Source: DASZUK01 sp963745595 (lineage in GTDB: Bacteria; Actinomycetota; Acidimicrobiia; Acidimicrobiales; RAAP-2). Taken from it: a stretch of DNA of 64,000 nt. Shown here piece after piece: positions 35,537 through 44,735 of the stretch (its first letter is position 1; each line of letters starts with the position of its first letter). Under the pieces are notes generated by a model. That model had not been told where the DNA came from. It worked only from the letters and a program-made list of their open reading frames with translations, and did no database searches. Where the stretch lies: assembly GCA_963745595.1 (NCBI GenBank), contig CAVUYB010000018.1:85714-149713 (forward strand), read 5' to 3'. The translations under genes and the position numbers were made by a program.

Positions 35537-36001
35537 TCAGCCGGATTGCCCGCCGGGGTTGATCGGTGGCCAGTCGGCGGGCAACCAGTCTCCCTGTGGG
35601 TCGATGGTTTGCCCGACCTCGATGATGTAACCGTCGGGATCTCTGATGTAGCAACGGATCTCGTACTGGTGCTGCTTCGGCGGCGTCAGGAACTGCGCCC
35701 CCCGGACGCTCCATTCGGCATACACGGCGTGGATGTCGGTGACCCGGATATTGAGGAAGCTGCTGACCCGGTCGGGGTCGCTTGGGGTTTCGAGGGTGAC
35801 CGTCGGCTTGTCGTCGGTGGGGCCTCCGCCGCGGTTGATGACGATGAAGCTGTTGGCGAGTGCGATATTGGTCGGCTCTGGGCCGAAGACGACCCGGCCA
35901 CCGAGTACCTCGGTATAGAAGCGCCGGGAGCGCTCGACGTCGTCGGAGACGATGAAGTAGCACACCATCATTCGCTCGGCGGGCTGCGTGGGTTCGGCCA
36001 C
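35537..36001 (-). CDS. VOC/glyoxalase-family protein
   Basis: 154 aa from GTG 36001, chosen because GGAGG (36012-36008) lies 6 nt before it; GTG 36013 is an alternative. Two VOC beta-alpha-beta modules are visible: VCYFIVSDDVERSRRFYTEV then LGGRVVFG, and IRVTDIHAVYAEWSVRGAQF then CYIRDPDGYIIEVGQ. The metal-ligand Glu in the last motif is present. Likely a dioxygenase-like or lyase-like metalloenzyme or a resistance protein; the substrate is unknown. Confidence 0.85.
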   Translation of the reverse strand: MAEPTQPAERMMVCYFIVSDDVERSRRFYTEVLGGRVVFGPEPTNIALANSFIVINRGGGPTDDKPTVTLETPSDPDRVSSFLNIRVTDIHAVYAEWSVRGAQFLTPPKQHQYEIRCYIRDPDGYIIEVGQTIDPQGDWLPADWPPINPGGQSG

Positions 36002-36103
36002 TGGCACCTCCACTCGCTGGGCTCATGTCCCGCTTACGACGGGGTCTGAGGCCTTCAGTCAACCATGTCGGTTCGTCGAGGGGGTCGGTCTAGTCGGGGC
36101 GGG

Positions 36104-36304
36104 TTAGTTGGGCGGCGGCGATGATGGTCGGCGGTGATGATGGTTGGCGACGGTGGCCGTGACGTCCGAGCTCCCTGCTTCGGCCTCGATCGCGGTCTGT
36201 ATCAACAGACGCACCCCGAGCCGGGCCACCGCCTCCGACACCTCGCCGTGTGGCCGGTCAGAGCGCAGCGAGCGCCCGGAGGGCGTCTTCGGCGAGGCCG
36301 GCAC
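36104..36304 (-). pseudogene. possible fragment of an IS256-type transposase
   Basis: A 66-codon frame contains EAVARLGVRLLIQTAIEAEA, which resembles the early segment of Mutator/IS256 transposases (pattern RxGVRLLxQAxxEAEV). Nothing of the DDE domain follows. It overlaps the end of dxs and has no ribosome site, so at best it is a relic; chance similarity is possible. Confidence 0.25.
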
Positions 36305-38309
36305 CGTCGAGACGGTGGGCCGCGAGGATCTCGTCGGCCTTGCCGTGCGGGAGGTACGCGAGCGGCAGGCCGCAGGTCACGACCGACGGGGCGGGTGACC
36401 CGGCCCGGGCTCGCCGGCGAAGGGCGGCGGCGACCATCGAGCCGACGCCGCCGTCGGTGATCCCATCCTCCGCGGTCACGACGAGACGATGGTCGAAGGC
36501 ATCGTCGAGCATGACGTCGTCGAGCGGCGACGCGACGCGGACGTCCCAGACGGACGCGTCGATCCCGCGGTCGGCGAGCCGTTCGGCCGCGTCTTCACAG
36601 GCGCCGACGAGCTTGCCGAGACCGAGCAGGCAGACCTGCCGGCCGGCGCCGTAGCGGAGCAAGCGGCCGGTCGCGCCGTGGCCGGGAGAGCCGCCGACGC
36701 GGGCCGCGGTCTTCGGCCAGCGGATCGCCACCGGTCCGTCGGTGATGTCGAGGGCGTGGCGGAGCATCTCGGCGACGTCGTCGTAGCACGACGGCGCGAA
36801 GACGGTCATCCCGGGAACCTTGGTGAGCAGCGCGAGATCGAGGAGGCCGTGGTGGCTCGGACCGTCGTCGCCGGTCACACCGGCGCGGTCGATGCAAAAG
36901 ACGACCGGCAGCCGGTGGAGGCCGACGTCGTAGTAGAGCTGGTCCCACGCCCGGTTGAGGAACGTCGAGTAGATCGCGACGACCGGCCGGAGGCCACCGA
37001 TGGCCATTCCGGCCGCGGCCGCGACCGCGTGCTGCTCGGCGATGCCGACGTCGACGAAGCGATCGGGGAACCGGCGGGCGAACGGCAGCAGCCCGGTCGG
37101 CCCGGCCATCGCCGCGGTGATGGCGACGACGTTTGGTCGGCGTTCGGCTTCGGCGATCAGCGCGGTGCCGAACGCTTCGGTGTAGGTCGGCGGCGGCAGT
37201 TCGAGCTTGGGCCGGCCGGTCGCGACGTCGAACGGGCCGACGTCGTGCAGGCGCTTCTCCGCGTCGGTCTCGGCCGGGAGGTAGCCCTGGCCCTTGACGG
37301 TGTGGACGTGGACGACGACGGGGCCGGCGCAACGGGCGGCCCACCGCAGAGCGTCCTCGACGGCGTCGACGTCGTGGCCGTCGACGGGACCGCAGTACCG
37401 GAGCCCGAGCGCACCGAAGAACGAGCCCGGTGTCCGGTCTGCCTGGTCGGCGGTCCCGTGCCGGACTTCGCCGCCAGCTTCTCCGAGACGGCCAGCTTCT
37501 CCGACACCGCTAGCCCCTCCGAGACGGCTAGCTCCTTCACCGGCGGCGGCGGTCGTGAGGCGGGAAACGGTCGGCGAGTACGACCGGCCGTTGTCGTTCA
37601 GGACGATGACGACGGCGGTGCCGGCGGTGCCGATGTTGCTGAGCGCTTCGTACGCGAGCCCGCCGGTCAGGGCACCGTCGCCGATGACCGCGACGACACG
37701 ACGGCGGCCGCTCGGTCGCTCGGCCACCACCGCGCTGGGCACGCCGGTGAGCGCACCGGATGCCCCATGAAGGTCGCCGGCGAGCTGACTGTTGAGCGCG
37801 TCGGCCCGGGCGAGACCATCGGCGTACGAGAGGGCGGTCGACGCGTGGCTGTTCTCGACGATGTCGTGGGCGGACTCGGTCCGGTTCGGGTAGCCGGACA
37901 GCCCACCGGCTCGACGGAGGTGGGCGAAGTCGTCAGCGCGGCCGGTCAGCACCTTGTGCACGTACGCCTGGTGGCCGGTATCCCAGACGAGCCGGTCGGT
38001 CGGCGAGTCGAAGACGCGATGGAGCGCGAGCGTCAGCTCGACCGCGCCGAGGTTCGACCCGAGGTGTCCGCCGGTCTCGGCGACGGTCTCGACGAGGAAC
38101 CGCCGCAGCTCGGCTGCGAGCCGGTCGAGGCCGGCCCGGTCGAGGCCGCGGACGGCGGCCGGGCTCAGGTCCGAGAGCTCGATGGCAGTGTTCGGCCGGA
38201 GACTCCGACTCTGGCCGGCGGCCGCAGCCCGCGCACCGACACCCGAGAGTTGGTCGGCGGGTGGAGCGGGTGGAGCGTCCGGTGCGGACGGGATACGCAG
38301 TGCGGCCAC
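36258..38309 (-). CDS. dxs: 1-deoxy-D-xylulose-5-phosphate synthase
   Basis: 683 aa from GTG 38309, longer than the usual 620-640. ThDP-binding GDGALTGGLAYEALSNIG with VLNDN, the catalytic Glu in DVGIAEQHAV, and HLGSNLGAVELTLALH are intact. It makes DXP from pyruvate and glyceraldehyde 3-phosphate, the first step of the MEP pathway. A 35-residue insert after SRLTTAAAGEGAS is encoded by an 18-bp tandem repeat (37473-37540). It begins 4 nt after the hpnH stop and closes the hopanoid operon, linking precursor supply to hopanoid output. Confidence 0.95.
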   Translation of the reverse strand: MAALRIPSAPDAPPAPPADQLSGVGARAAAAGQSRSLRPNTAIELSDLSPAAVRGLDRAGLDRLAAELRRFLVETVAETGGHLGSNLGAVELTLALHRVFDSPTDRLVWDTGHQAYVHKVLTGRADDFAHLRRAGGLSGYPNRTESAHDIVENSHASTALSYADGLARADALNSQLAGDLHGASGALTGVPSAVVAERPSGRRRVVAVIGDGALTGGLAYEALSNIGTAGTAVVIVLNDNGRSYSPTVSRLTTAAAGEGASRLGGASGVGEAGRLGEAGGEVRHGTADQADRTPGSFFGALGLRYCGPVDGHDVDAVEDALRWAARCAGPVVVHVHTVKGQGYLPAETDAEKRLHDVGPFDVATGRPKLELPPPTYTEAFGTALIAEAERRPNVVAITAAMAGPTGLLPFARRFPDRFVDVGIAEQHAVAAAAGMAIGGLRPVVAIYSTFLNRAWDQLYYDVGLHRLPVVFCIDRAGVTGDDGPSHHGLLDLALLTKVPGMTVFAPSCYDDVAEMLRHALDITDGPVAIRWPKTAARVGGSPGHGATGRLLRYGAGRQVCLLGLGKLVGACEDAAERLADRGIDASVWDVRVASPLDDVMLDDAFDHRLVVTAEDGITDGGVGSMVAAALRRRARAGSPAPSVVTCGLPLAYLPHGKADEILAAHRLDGAGLAEDALRALAAL
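37473..37540. repeat. 18-bp tandem repeat within dxs
   Basis: Nearly four units beginning GCCAGCTTCTCCGAGACG, with a few substitutions between copies. The unit length keeps the reading frame. It encodes part of a Gly/Ala/Arg-rich loop between conserved Dxs segments. Confidence 0.8.
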
Positions 38310-38313
38310 GGGT

Positions 38314-39318
38314 TCAGTGGGTGTTGACCAGGGCGCGGAGGGACTGCCGCATGGAGCCCATCGTGGCGATGACCGACGACGGTTCGTAGCCGCAGTGAGC
38401 CATGCAGTTGGCGCAACGCGGGTCCTTGCCTCGGCCGTAGGCGTCCCAGTCGGTCGTCTCGATCAGCTCCTTGTAGCTGGAGGCGTAGCCGTCGGCCATC
38501 AGGTAGCAGGGCCGCTGCCAGCCGAGCACCGAGTAGCTGGGGACGCCCCAGGCGGTGCACTGGAAGTCGGTCTTGCCCTCCAAGAAGTCCAAGAACAGGG
38601 GCGAGTGGTTGAGGCGCCAACCCTTCCGCTTGCCGGCGAAGGCCTCGCGGAAGAGCTTTTGGGTCTGCTCGACGCCCAAGAAGTGCTCCTGGTCGGGGGC
38701 CTTCTCGTAGGCGTAGGCCGGCGAGATCATCATGGCGTCGACCGAGAGGTCGTTGTTCAAGAAGTCGAGGACGTCCCGGATGGTCTTGGGCGAGTCGGTG
38801 TTGAAGAACGTCGAGTTCGTCGTCACGCGGAAGCCGCGCTCCTTGGCCTGGCGGATGGCGGCGACCGCTTCGTCGAACACGCCGTCGCGGTCGACGGCCG
38901 CGTCGTGGCGCTCCTGGAGGCCGTCGATGTGGACGACCCAGGAGAAGTACCGGGAGGGGGTGAACTTCTCCATGCGCCGGCGCAGCAGGACGGCGTTGGT
39001 GCACAGGTAGACGTACACCTTCCGCTTCGTCAGCTCCTGGACGATCTGGGCAATGTCGGGGTGCAGCAGCGGCTCGCCGCCGGCGATCGAGACCATCGGC
39101 GTCCCGCTCTCCTCGACCGCGCCGAGGATGTCGTCCACGGACAGCCGCTTGCGGAGGATGTCGGTCGGGTGCTGGATCTTGCCGCAGCCCGGGCAGGACA
39201 GGTTGCAGGCGAAGAGCGGCTCGATCTCGACGATGAACGGGTAGTGCTTGTCCTTCTTCAGCCGGTGCTTCATCAGATGGGCACCGATACGGAGGTTCTG
39301 ACGGATGGGAATAGGCAT
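38314..39318 (-). CDS. hpnH: HpnH, adenosyl-hopene synthase (radical SAM)
   Basis: 334 aa from ATG 39318. The radical SAM cluster is CNLSCPGC (CxxxCxxC), SAM-binding is VSIAGGEPLLHPD, and the C-terminal Cys set is RCANCMAHCGYEPS. MPIPIRQNLRIGAHLMKHRL at the start is a trademark of HpnH. It joins 5'-deoxyadenosine to diploptene, the first step to extended C35 hopanoids. It abuts ispH exactly (TAA then ATG). The next enzyme, HpnG nucleosidase, is not in the window. Confidence 0.95.
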   Translation of the reverse strand: MPIPIRQNLRIGAHLMKHRLKKDKHYPFIVEIEPLFACNLSCPGCGKIQHPTDILRKRLSVDDILGAVEESGTPMVSIAGGEPLLHPDIAQIVQELTKRKVYVYLCTNAVLLRRRMEKFTPSRYFSWVVHIDGLQERHDAAVDRDGVFDEAVAAIRQAKERGFRVTTNSTFFNTDSPKTIRDVLDFLNNDLSVDAMMISPAYAYEKAPDQEHFLGVEQTQKLFREAFAGKRKGWRLNHSPLFLDFLEGKTDFQCTAWGVPSYSVLGWQRPCYLMADGYASSYKELIETTDWDAYGRGKDPRCANCMAHCGYEPSSVIATMGSMRQSLRALVNTH

Positions 39319-40251
39319 TTAGCGCACCTGCATGGGTAGAGCGAAATGGACACTTTCTTTAGTGGTCCGTCGTTCCTCGACCGCGACGGACCGCAGGCGG
39401 CCGAGCATGTCGAGGACGTCTTGGACCAACATCTCGGGGGCGGACGCGCCGGCGGTCAGGCCGACGGTCGAAACGCCGTCGAGCCACGACGGCTCGAGCT
39501 GCGCGGCGTCCTCGACGAGCTCCGCCCGACTGCCCTCGCGACGGGCGACTTCGACGAGCCGGGCGGTGTTCGACGAGTTGGCGGAGCCGACGACGAGGAC
39601 GAGATCACAGTCGGCGGCGATGGCGCGCACTGCGTCCTGCCGGTTCTGCGTCGCGTAGCAGATGTCGTCCGCGCTCGGTCCGACGATGGCGGGGAACCGT
39701 TCGTGGAGCGCGTCGACGACGGCCGCGGTCTCGTCGGTCGCGAGCGTCGTCTGCGTCAGGTAGGCCATCGGGCGATCGCCGTCGACGGGCAAGTCGGCGA
39801 CGTCACGGGGGCTCTCGACGAGACGGATCCGGTCGGGCGCCTCGCCGACGGTGCCGACGACCTCTTCGTGGCCGGCGTGGCCGATGAGCGCGATGTCGTA
39901 GCCGCGGGCCGCGAACCGCTTCGCTTCGTGGTGGACCTTGGCGACGAGCGGGCAGGTCGCGTCGATCACGGCGACGTCGCCGCGGTCGGCGGCGTCGGAC
40001 CGGACCTGCGGGGAGACGCCGTGGGCGGCGAGGACGACGGTCGCACCGGCGGGGACGTCGTCGAGCTCCTCGACGAAGACCGCGCCCTTCGCCTCGAGGT
40101 CGGCGACGACGTGCGTGTTGTGGACGATCTGGCGTCGGACGTAGACCGGTGCGCCGTACCGCTCGAGGGCGCGCTCGACGATCTCGATCGCCCGCTCGAC
40201 GCCGGCGCAGAACGACCGGGGCGCGGCGAGGAGCACCTTGAGCTCACGCAC
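39319..40251 (-). CDS. ispH: 4-hydroxy-3-methylbut-2-enyl diphosphate reductase
   Basis: 310 aa from GTG 40251. The three iron-sulfur cysteines are in RSFCAGVERA, VIDATCPLV and ADDICYATQNRQ; VVGSANSSNTARL is the substrate loop and AAHGVSP contains a conserved His. It makes IPP and DMAPP, the last MEP step. Its start overlaps the shc stop by 8 nt and its stop touches the hpnH ATG, so it is fully embedded in the hopanoid operon. Confidence 0.96.
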   Translation of the reverse strand: MRELKVLLAAPRSFCAGVERAIEIVERALERYGAPVYVRRQIVHNTHVVADLEAKGAVFVEELDDVPAGATVVLAAHGVSPQVRSDAADRGDVAVIDATCPLVAKVHHEAKRFAARGYDIALIGHAGHEEVVGTVGEAPDRIRLVESPRDVADLPVDGDRPMAYLTQTTLATDETAAVVDALHERFPAIVGPSADDICYATQNRQDAVRAIAADCDLVLVVGSANSSNTARLVEVARREGSRAELVEDAAQLEPSWLDGVSTVGLTAGASAPEMLVQDVLDMLGRLRSVAVEERRTTKESVHFALPMQVR

Positions 40252-42214
40252 GACGGCGCCCCTTTACGTACCGGCCGAGCGCGGAGATCGGGAAGACGAG
40301 CCGGTACAGGTGGTAGTTGATGTAGAAGTCGCCGGGGAAACCGGTGCCGGTGAACCACGGCTCGTCCCACGACCCGTCGGCCCGCTGCGTCTCGACGAGG
40401 AAGGCAATGCCCCGGTCGATGGGCCCCCGGTCGATGGGCCCCCGCTCGATGGCTTCCGGCCCGGCGCCAGTGGTTTCCCGCCCATCGCCGGTCACGTCGG
40501 CGCGGGGGCTCCCGTCGGCGGCGAGCAGCGCGAGCAGCGCCCACGCGGTCTGCGACGCGGTCGACGCGCCGCGGCCGCGCTGCGTCGGGTCGTCGTACGA
40601 CCGGAGATCCTCGCCCCAGCCGCCGTCGGTGTTCTGGTGGGCCGCGAGCCAGGCGACGGCGCGCCGGATGGCGGGGTGCCCGGTCGGCAGCCCGCCGGCG
40701 ACGAGCGCAGGCACGGTGGCGCCGGTGCCGTAGACGTAGTTCGCGCCCCAACGGCCGAACCAAGAACCGTCGGGCTCCTGGTTGGCCAGCAGCCAATCGA
40801 CACCGCGGTCGACCGCGGTGTCGCGACGGCCGACGGCCGCGAGCATCTCGACGACGTGGGCGGTGACGTCCGCGCTGGACGGGTCGATCAGCTCGCCGAA
40901 GTCGCAGAACGGCAGCTCGCGGCAGAGCGTCTGGACGTTGTCGACGTCGAACGCGGCCCAGCCGCCGTCGGCGGACTGCATCCCGTCTATCCACGCGATG
41001 CCGCGGTCGATCGACGGATGGTTGGTGGTCGTGGCGACTCGCCGGAGCGCGAGAACGACCTCGGCGGTGTCGTCGATGTCGGGGTAGTGGTCGTTCGCGA
41101 ACTCGAACGCCCAGCCGCCGGGAGCGAGGTCGGGCCGGCGGACCTGCCAGTCGCCACCGACGGTGATCTCCTCTCGGGCCAGCCAGTCGGCGGCTCGGGT
41201 GAGCGCGGGGTCGTCGGCCGGCCGCCCGGCGTCGGCGAGCGCGGTGACCGCGAGCGCGGTGTCCCAGACGGGCGACTGGCAGGCCTCGATCCGCCGGCCG
41301 CGGTCGTCGTCGATCGTGAAGCCGTCGAGGCCACGGATCCCGGCCTGCATGACGGGGTGGTCGAGCCCGTAGCCCTGGAGGTCGAGCGCCATCAGCGAGT
41401 AGACCCACGGCGGCTGGATGCCGCCCCACGAGCCGTCGGCCTCCTGGCGCTCGACGATCCACTGCTCGGCGTGGCGGAGCGCGGCGCGCCGGAGCCAGCG
41501 GACCGGCCGGCGTTCGTACCGGTGCAGCACGCGGTCGGCGCGCTCGAAGAACCCGGGCCACGTCGCGGCGGCGTGGCCGGGCCGCGGCGGCGCGCCGGTC
41601 CGCAGCTCGTCGATCTCGACCGGGAGGTTGCGGACGGGCCGGTGCGCGCCGACGACGGTCAGCGCGACGACGGTCTGACGAGCCCAGCAGCCGAAGTCGT
41701 AGACGTTCAGCGGCATCCACTTCGGGAAGAAGATCAGCTCCGGCGGCAGCACCGGCAGGTCGTCCCACGACCACTTCCCGAACAGTGCGAGCCAGACGCG
41801 GGTGAAGACGCGGCTGCGCTCGACGCCGCCGAGGTCGCGGACGAACTCGGCCGCCTGCAACATGTGGCCGGCGTCGACCGCGTCACCGGCCAGCCGGAGG
41901 GCGACGTACGCCTCGATCGTCGTCGACAGGTCGCCGGGACCGCCGTAGTAGTTCGCCCAGGTGCCGTCGTCGCGCTGCTGCGAGCGGATCCACGTCGCGG
42001 CCCGTGCGGTCTCCGCGTCGGTGCGGATGCCGAGGAACTGCCGGAGGAGGAGATCCTCCGCGTCCATCGTGACGTTCGTCTCGAGCTCGCCCTTCCACCA
42101 GCCGGCGCCGTCCTGCAGCGCGAGCAGCGCGTCGGTGGCGCGGTCGAGGCAGGCCTCGGCGGCGTCGGGCCTAGCGGGCGCGTCGGTCGGCGTCGGGTCG
42201 GTGACGGTCGTCAT
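40244..42214 (-). CDS. shc: squalene-hopene cyclase
   Basis: 656 aa from ATG 42214. The protonating DxDDTA motif is DIDDTAE (Asp379, Asp381, Asp382), and several QW repeats are visible (QEADGSWGG, QEPDGSWFG, QNTDGGWGE, QRADGSWDE). It cyclises squalene to hopene/hopanol at the membrane. A 15-bp tandem repeat gives GPIDRGPIDRG before the last QW repeat. ATG 42214 overlaps the stop of the polyprenyl synthase gene (ATGA). Confidence 0.96.
   Translation of the reverse strand: MTTVTDPTPTDAPARPDAAEACLDRATDALLALQDGAGWWKGELETNVTMDAEDLLLRQFLGIRTDAETARAATWIRSQQRDDGTWANYYGGPGDLSTTIEAYVALRLAGDAVDAGHMLQAAEFVRDLGGVERSRVFTRVWLALFGKWSWDDLPVLPPELIFFPKWMPLNVYDFGCWARQTVVALTVVGAHRPVRNLPVEIDELRTGAPPRPGHAAATWPGFFERADRVLHRYERRPVRWLRRAALRHAEQWIVERQEADGSWGGIQPPWVYSLMALDLQGYGLDHPVMQAGIRGLDGFTIDDDRGRRIEACQSPVWDTALAVTALADAGRPADDPALTRAADWLAREEITVGGDWQVRRPDLAPGGWAFEFANDHYPDIDDTAEVVLALRRVATTTNHPSIDRGIAWIDGMQSADGGWAAFDVDNVQTLCRELPFCDFGELIDPSSADVTAHVVEMLAAVGRRDTAVDRGVDWLLANQEPDGSWFGRWGANYVYGTGATVPALVAGGLPTGHPAIRRAVAWLAAHQNTDGGWGEDLRSYDDPTQRGRGASTASQTAWALLALLAADGSPRADVTGDGRETTGAGPEAIERGPIDRGPIDRGIAFLVETQRADGSWDEPWFTGTGFPGDFYINYHLYRLVFPISALGRYVKGRRRA
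40413..40457. repeat. 15-bp tandem repeat within shc
   Basis: Two identical CGGTCGATGGGCCCC units and a third, diverged one. On the coding strand they give repeated GPIDR. It forms part of a 30-residue insert between conserved cyclase segments. Confidence 0.8.
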
Positions 42215-43239
42215 CGGTCGCGGGCGGTCACGAAGTGGGCGACCGCGACGAGCTCGTCCTTGGCGGGCTGGTCGAGGTCGACGCGGTCGAGCGCGGCGAG
42301 CGCGAGGTCGAGGTGGGTGTCGGCGATCGTCGTCACCTGGGCGCGGGCGCCGGCGTCGTCGATCAGCGCGGTGGCGCGGGCGACGTCCGCGTCGGTCAGC
42401 TCGCCGGCGAGGATCTGCTGCAGCTCGACCGCGCCGGGGCCGCCGCGCTCGATCGCCGCCGCGACGGGCAGCGCCTTCTTGTGGGCGAGCAGGTCGCTGC
42501 CGACTGGCTTCCCGGTGACGGCCGGTTCGCCCCAGATGCCGAGCAGGTCGTCGATGGCCTGGAACGCGACGCCGAGGTGGTCGCCGAAGTCGGCGAGCGC
42601 GACGATCGCGGCCGGCGGGCCGCCGGCGAGGACCGCGCCGAGCGAGGCCGCGCACGAGAGCAGCGCGCCGGTCTTGCCGTGCTCCATCGCCAGGCACTCC
42701 GCGACGGTGACGGACGGCCGAGACTCGAACGCCATGTCCGCGGCCTGGCCGGCGATCATCGCCTGGTTGGCGCCGGCGAGGCGGCGGGCGGCCTGGACGC
42801 GCTCGGGCGTCGGCTCCTCGAGCAGGAGCTGCGTGGCGAGCGCGGCGAGCGCGTCGCCGGCGACGATCGCCGTGCCGACGCCGAACTCGGCCCAGACGGT
42901 CGGACGGTGCCGCCGCTCGCGGTCGCCGTCGATGATGTCGTCGTGCAGGAGCGAGTAGTTGTGGACGAGCTCGACCGCGACCGCGCCGACGACGCCGACC
43001 GGCTCGTCGGCACCGACCGCGGCCGCGGACAAGAGCACGAGCGCGCCGCGCACGCCCTTGCCGCCACCGAGCAGGTGGTGCTCGACCGGCTCGCGCAGCG
43101 CGGGGTCGAGCCGTTCGGCGGCCGCGGCGAGCGCGGGGGCGACGAGGCCGGCAGTCCGGGCCAGCACGTCCGAGGCGGCTGAGCCCGACGGGGCCGAGCC
43201 GGATGGCGGCGCGGCGGGCTGGGCGGCGAAGGTCGTCAC
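42211..43239 (-). CDS. polyprenyl (farnesyl/geranylgeranyl) diphosphate synthase
   Basis: 342 aa from GTG 43239, which overlaps the upstream stop as GTGA; ATG 43263 is an alternative. The first Asp-rich motif is LLHDDIIDGD and the second is FQAIDDLLGIWG, with GGGKGVRGALV before them. It condenses IPP with allylic diphosphates to FPP or GGPP. In this operon FPP for squalene synthesis is the likely product, but chain length cannot be fixed by eye. The N-terminal 25 residues are Ala/Pro/Ser-rich. Confidence 0.92.
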   Translation of the reverse strand: MTTFAAQPAAPPSGSAPSGSAASDVLARTAGLVAPALAAAAERLDPALREPVEHHLLGGGKGVRGALVLLSAAAVGADEPVGVVGAVAVELVHNYSLLHDDIIDGDRERRHRPTVWAEFGVGTAIVAGDALAALATQLLLEEPTPERVQAARRLAGANQAMIAGQAADMAFESRPSVTVAECLAMEHGKTGALLSCAASLGAVLAGGPPAAIVALADFGDHLGVAFQAIDDLLGIWGEPAVTGKPVGSDLLAHKKALPVAAAIERGGPGAVELQQILAGELTDADVARATALIDDAGARAQVTTIADTHLDLALAALDRVDLDQPAKDELVAVAHFVTARDR

Positions 43240-44735
43240 GCGGTCGTCTCCTGTAGTTCGCATGGCTCTGAGCTGTTCGTCTGGCTCGTGGTCGAGCGGC
43301 CGAGCGCGGCCCGGGCGGCGTCGGTGCCGCTGCGCACCGCACCCTCCATCGTCGCGGGCCACCCGGTGTCGCACCACGCGCCGGCGACGAAGACGCCGGC
43401 GAGACCGGGCAGGCTGGTCGTGCTCGACGGGCGGAGCGCGGCGGTGCCGGGCCGGCCCCGGAACGTCGCGGTGTGTTCACGGCTGACGACGCCGTCGACG
43501 AGCCCGGCGCGCCGGGCGGCCGGGAAGAGGTCGCCGAGCGCGTCGTGGAACGTCCGGACGAGGTCGTCCGGACGGCTGCCGATGTAGGCGTCGGCTGCGG
43601 AGAGCGAGACGACGAGGCATTGCTCCGGGCCGTCCGGGTCCATGCCGGCGGCAGCGGTGTGGTCGAAGACGAACTGGACCGGCGAGTCGACGGCCGCAGC
43701 GAGCGGGAGGTCGGTCACCTGACGGTCGAAGACGAGATGGACGTTGACGATCGGCGACGTCCCGAGCCCGGCGACCGAGGGGAGCGCGCCGGCGGGCAGC
43801 AGCGCGGCGGCGACGTCCGGCGACGTCGCGACGATCGCCGTGTCGGCCTCGATGACCTCGATGGTCCGGCTCGTTCCCGCTCCCACGTCGGTGCCGGTGC
43901 CAGTCGTGACGGCCCCCCCGGCACTCGCCGGCTGGGCCGCGCCGGCAGGACGGACGGTGAGTCTGACCGCGCCGTCCCGGCTCCCGTCCTCGTCGCCACC
44001 GCGGTGGCCGACCGCGAGCTCGTCGACGGTCGTCCCGAGCCGCACGTCGACACCGGCCGTGGCGAGCGCCCGCGCCGCGTTCGCGCCGTGCAGCTCGCCG
44101 AGCGGGACGGTCGACCAGCCGACGTCCGCGCCGTCCGCGTGGTCGAGCAGCCCGGTCCGGAAGACCTTGGCCGCGAGCGCGAGCGACGCCTCGGACGCGG
44201 GCACGTTGACGGTCGGCAGCGTGATGAGGTCCCAGAGCTTCTCGATCGCGGCCGGCCGCTGGCCGTGGCGGGCGAGCCAGCTCCCGAACGTCTCGTCGTC
44301 GAGCGCGGGGTCGTCGAGGCGGAGCCGCCTGAGCGCGAGCGTCGGCCGGCCGAGCCGGGCGCGGTCGGCGAGCGAGAGGTGCCGGTAGCGGAGCAGCGCG
44401 CCGGCGAGGTGGAGCGGCGACGGCAGGTTCGTCCGGGTGATGTCGGCGCGGGTGCCGCCGGGGGCGAGGACGGGGATGTCGAGGCGGGGCTGGAGGTGCG
44501 TCTGGCCGGTCGCGCCGATCCGATCGAGGAACCGGCGGTACTCGGTGCAGCAGCGCAGGAAGACGTGCTGGCCGTTGTCGAACGACCGGCCGTTCCGGCG
44601 GAACGACCAGGTCAGGCCGCCGAGATGCGCCCGGCGCTCGACGACGGTCACGGCCGCGCCGCCGTCGGCCGCGGCGAGCGCAGCCGCGATCCCGGCCAAC
44701 CCGCCGCCGACGATCACGACGCGGCGCGGGCTCAT
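43236..44735 (-). CDS. hpnE: HpnE, squalene-associated FAD-dependent desaturase
   Basis: 499 aa from ATG 44735, overlapping the hpnCD stop (ATGA). The Rossmann FAD motif is VVIVGGGLAGIAAALAAADGG, then FDNGQHVFLRCCTEYRRFL typical of HpnE; the C-terminal FAD block is GVFVAGAWCDTGWPATMEGA. HpnE reduces hydroxysqualene to squalene. A Gly/Thr-rich insert (GGAVTTGTGTDVGAGT) sits near residue 280. It resembles phytoene desaturase, but the operon settles the role. Confidence 0.93.
   Translation of the reverse strand: MSPRRVVIVGGGLAGIAAALAAADGGAAVTVVERRAHLGGLTWSFRRNGRSFDNGQHVFLRCCTEYRRFLDRIGATGQTHLQPRLDIPVLAPGGTRADITRTNLPSPLHLAGALLRYRHLSLADRARLGRPTLALRRLRLDDPALDDETFGSWLARHGQRPAAIEKLWDLITLPTVNVPASEASLALAAKVFRTGLLDHADGADVGWSTVPLGELHGANAARALATAGVDVRLGTTVDELAVGHRGGDEDGSRDGAVRLTVRPAGAAQPASAGGAVTTGTGTDVGAGTSRTIEVIEADTAIVATSPDVAAALLPAGALPSVAGLGTSPIVNVHLVFDRQVTDLPLAAAVDSPVQFVFDHTAAAGMDPDGPEQCLVVSLSAADAYIGSRPDDLVRTFHDALGDLFPAARRAGLVDGVVSREHTATFRGRPGTAALRPSSTTSLPGLAGVFVAGAWCDTGWPATMEGAVRSGTDAARAALGRSTTSQTNSSEPCELQETTA

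Noticed and set aside
35260..35562. A 100-codon plus-strand frame in the gap
   Set aside because: Pro/Gly/Arg-rich, no ribosome site, no family; treated as noncoding.
37157..37540. A frame with repeated LAVSEK peptides
   Set aside because: It is the tandem repeat in dxs read in the wrong frame.
40238..42958. A 906-codon plus-strand frame
   Set aside because: Antisense shadow of shc and the polyprenyl synthase, with no domain.
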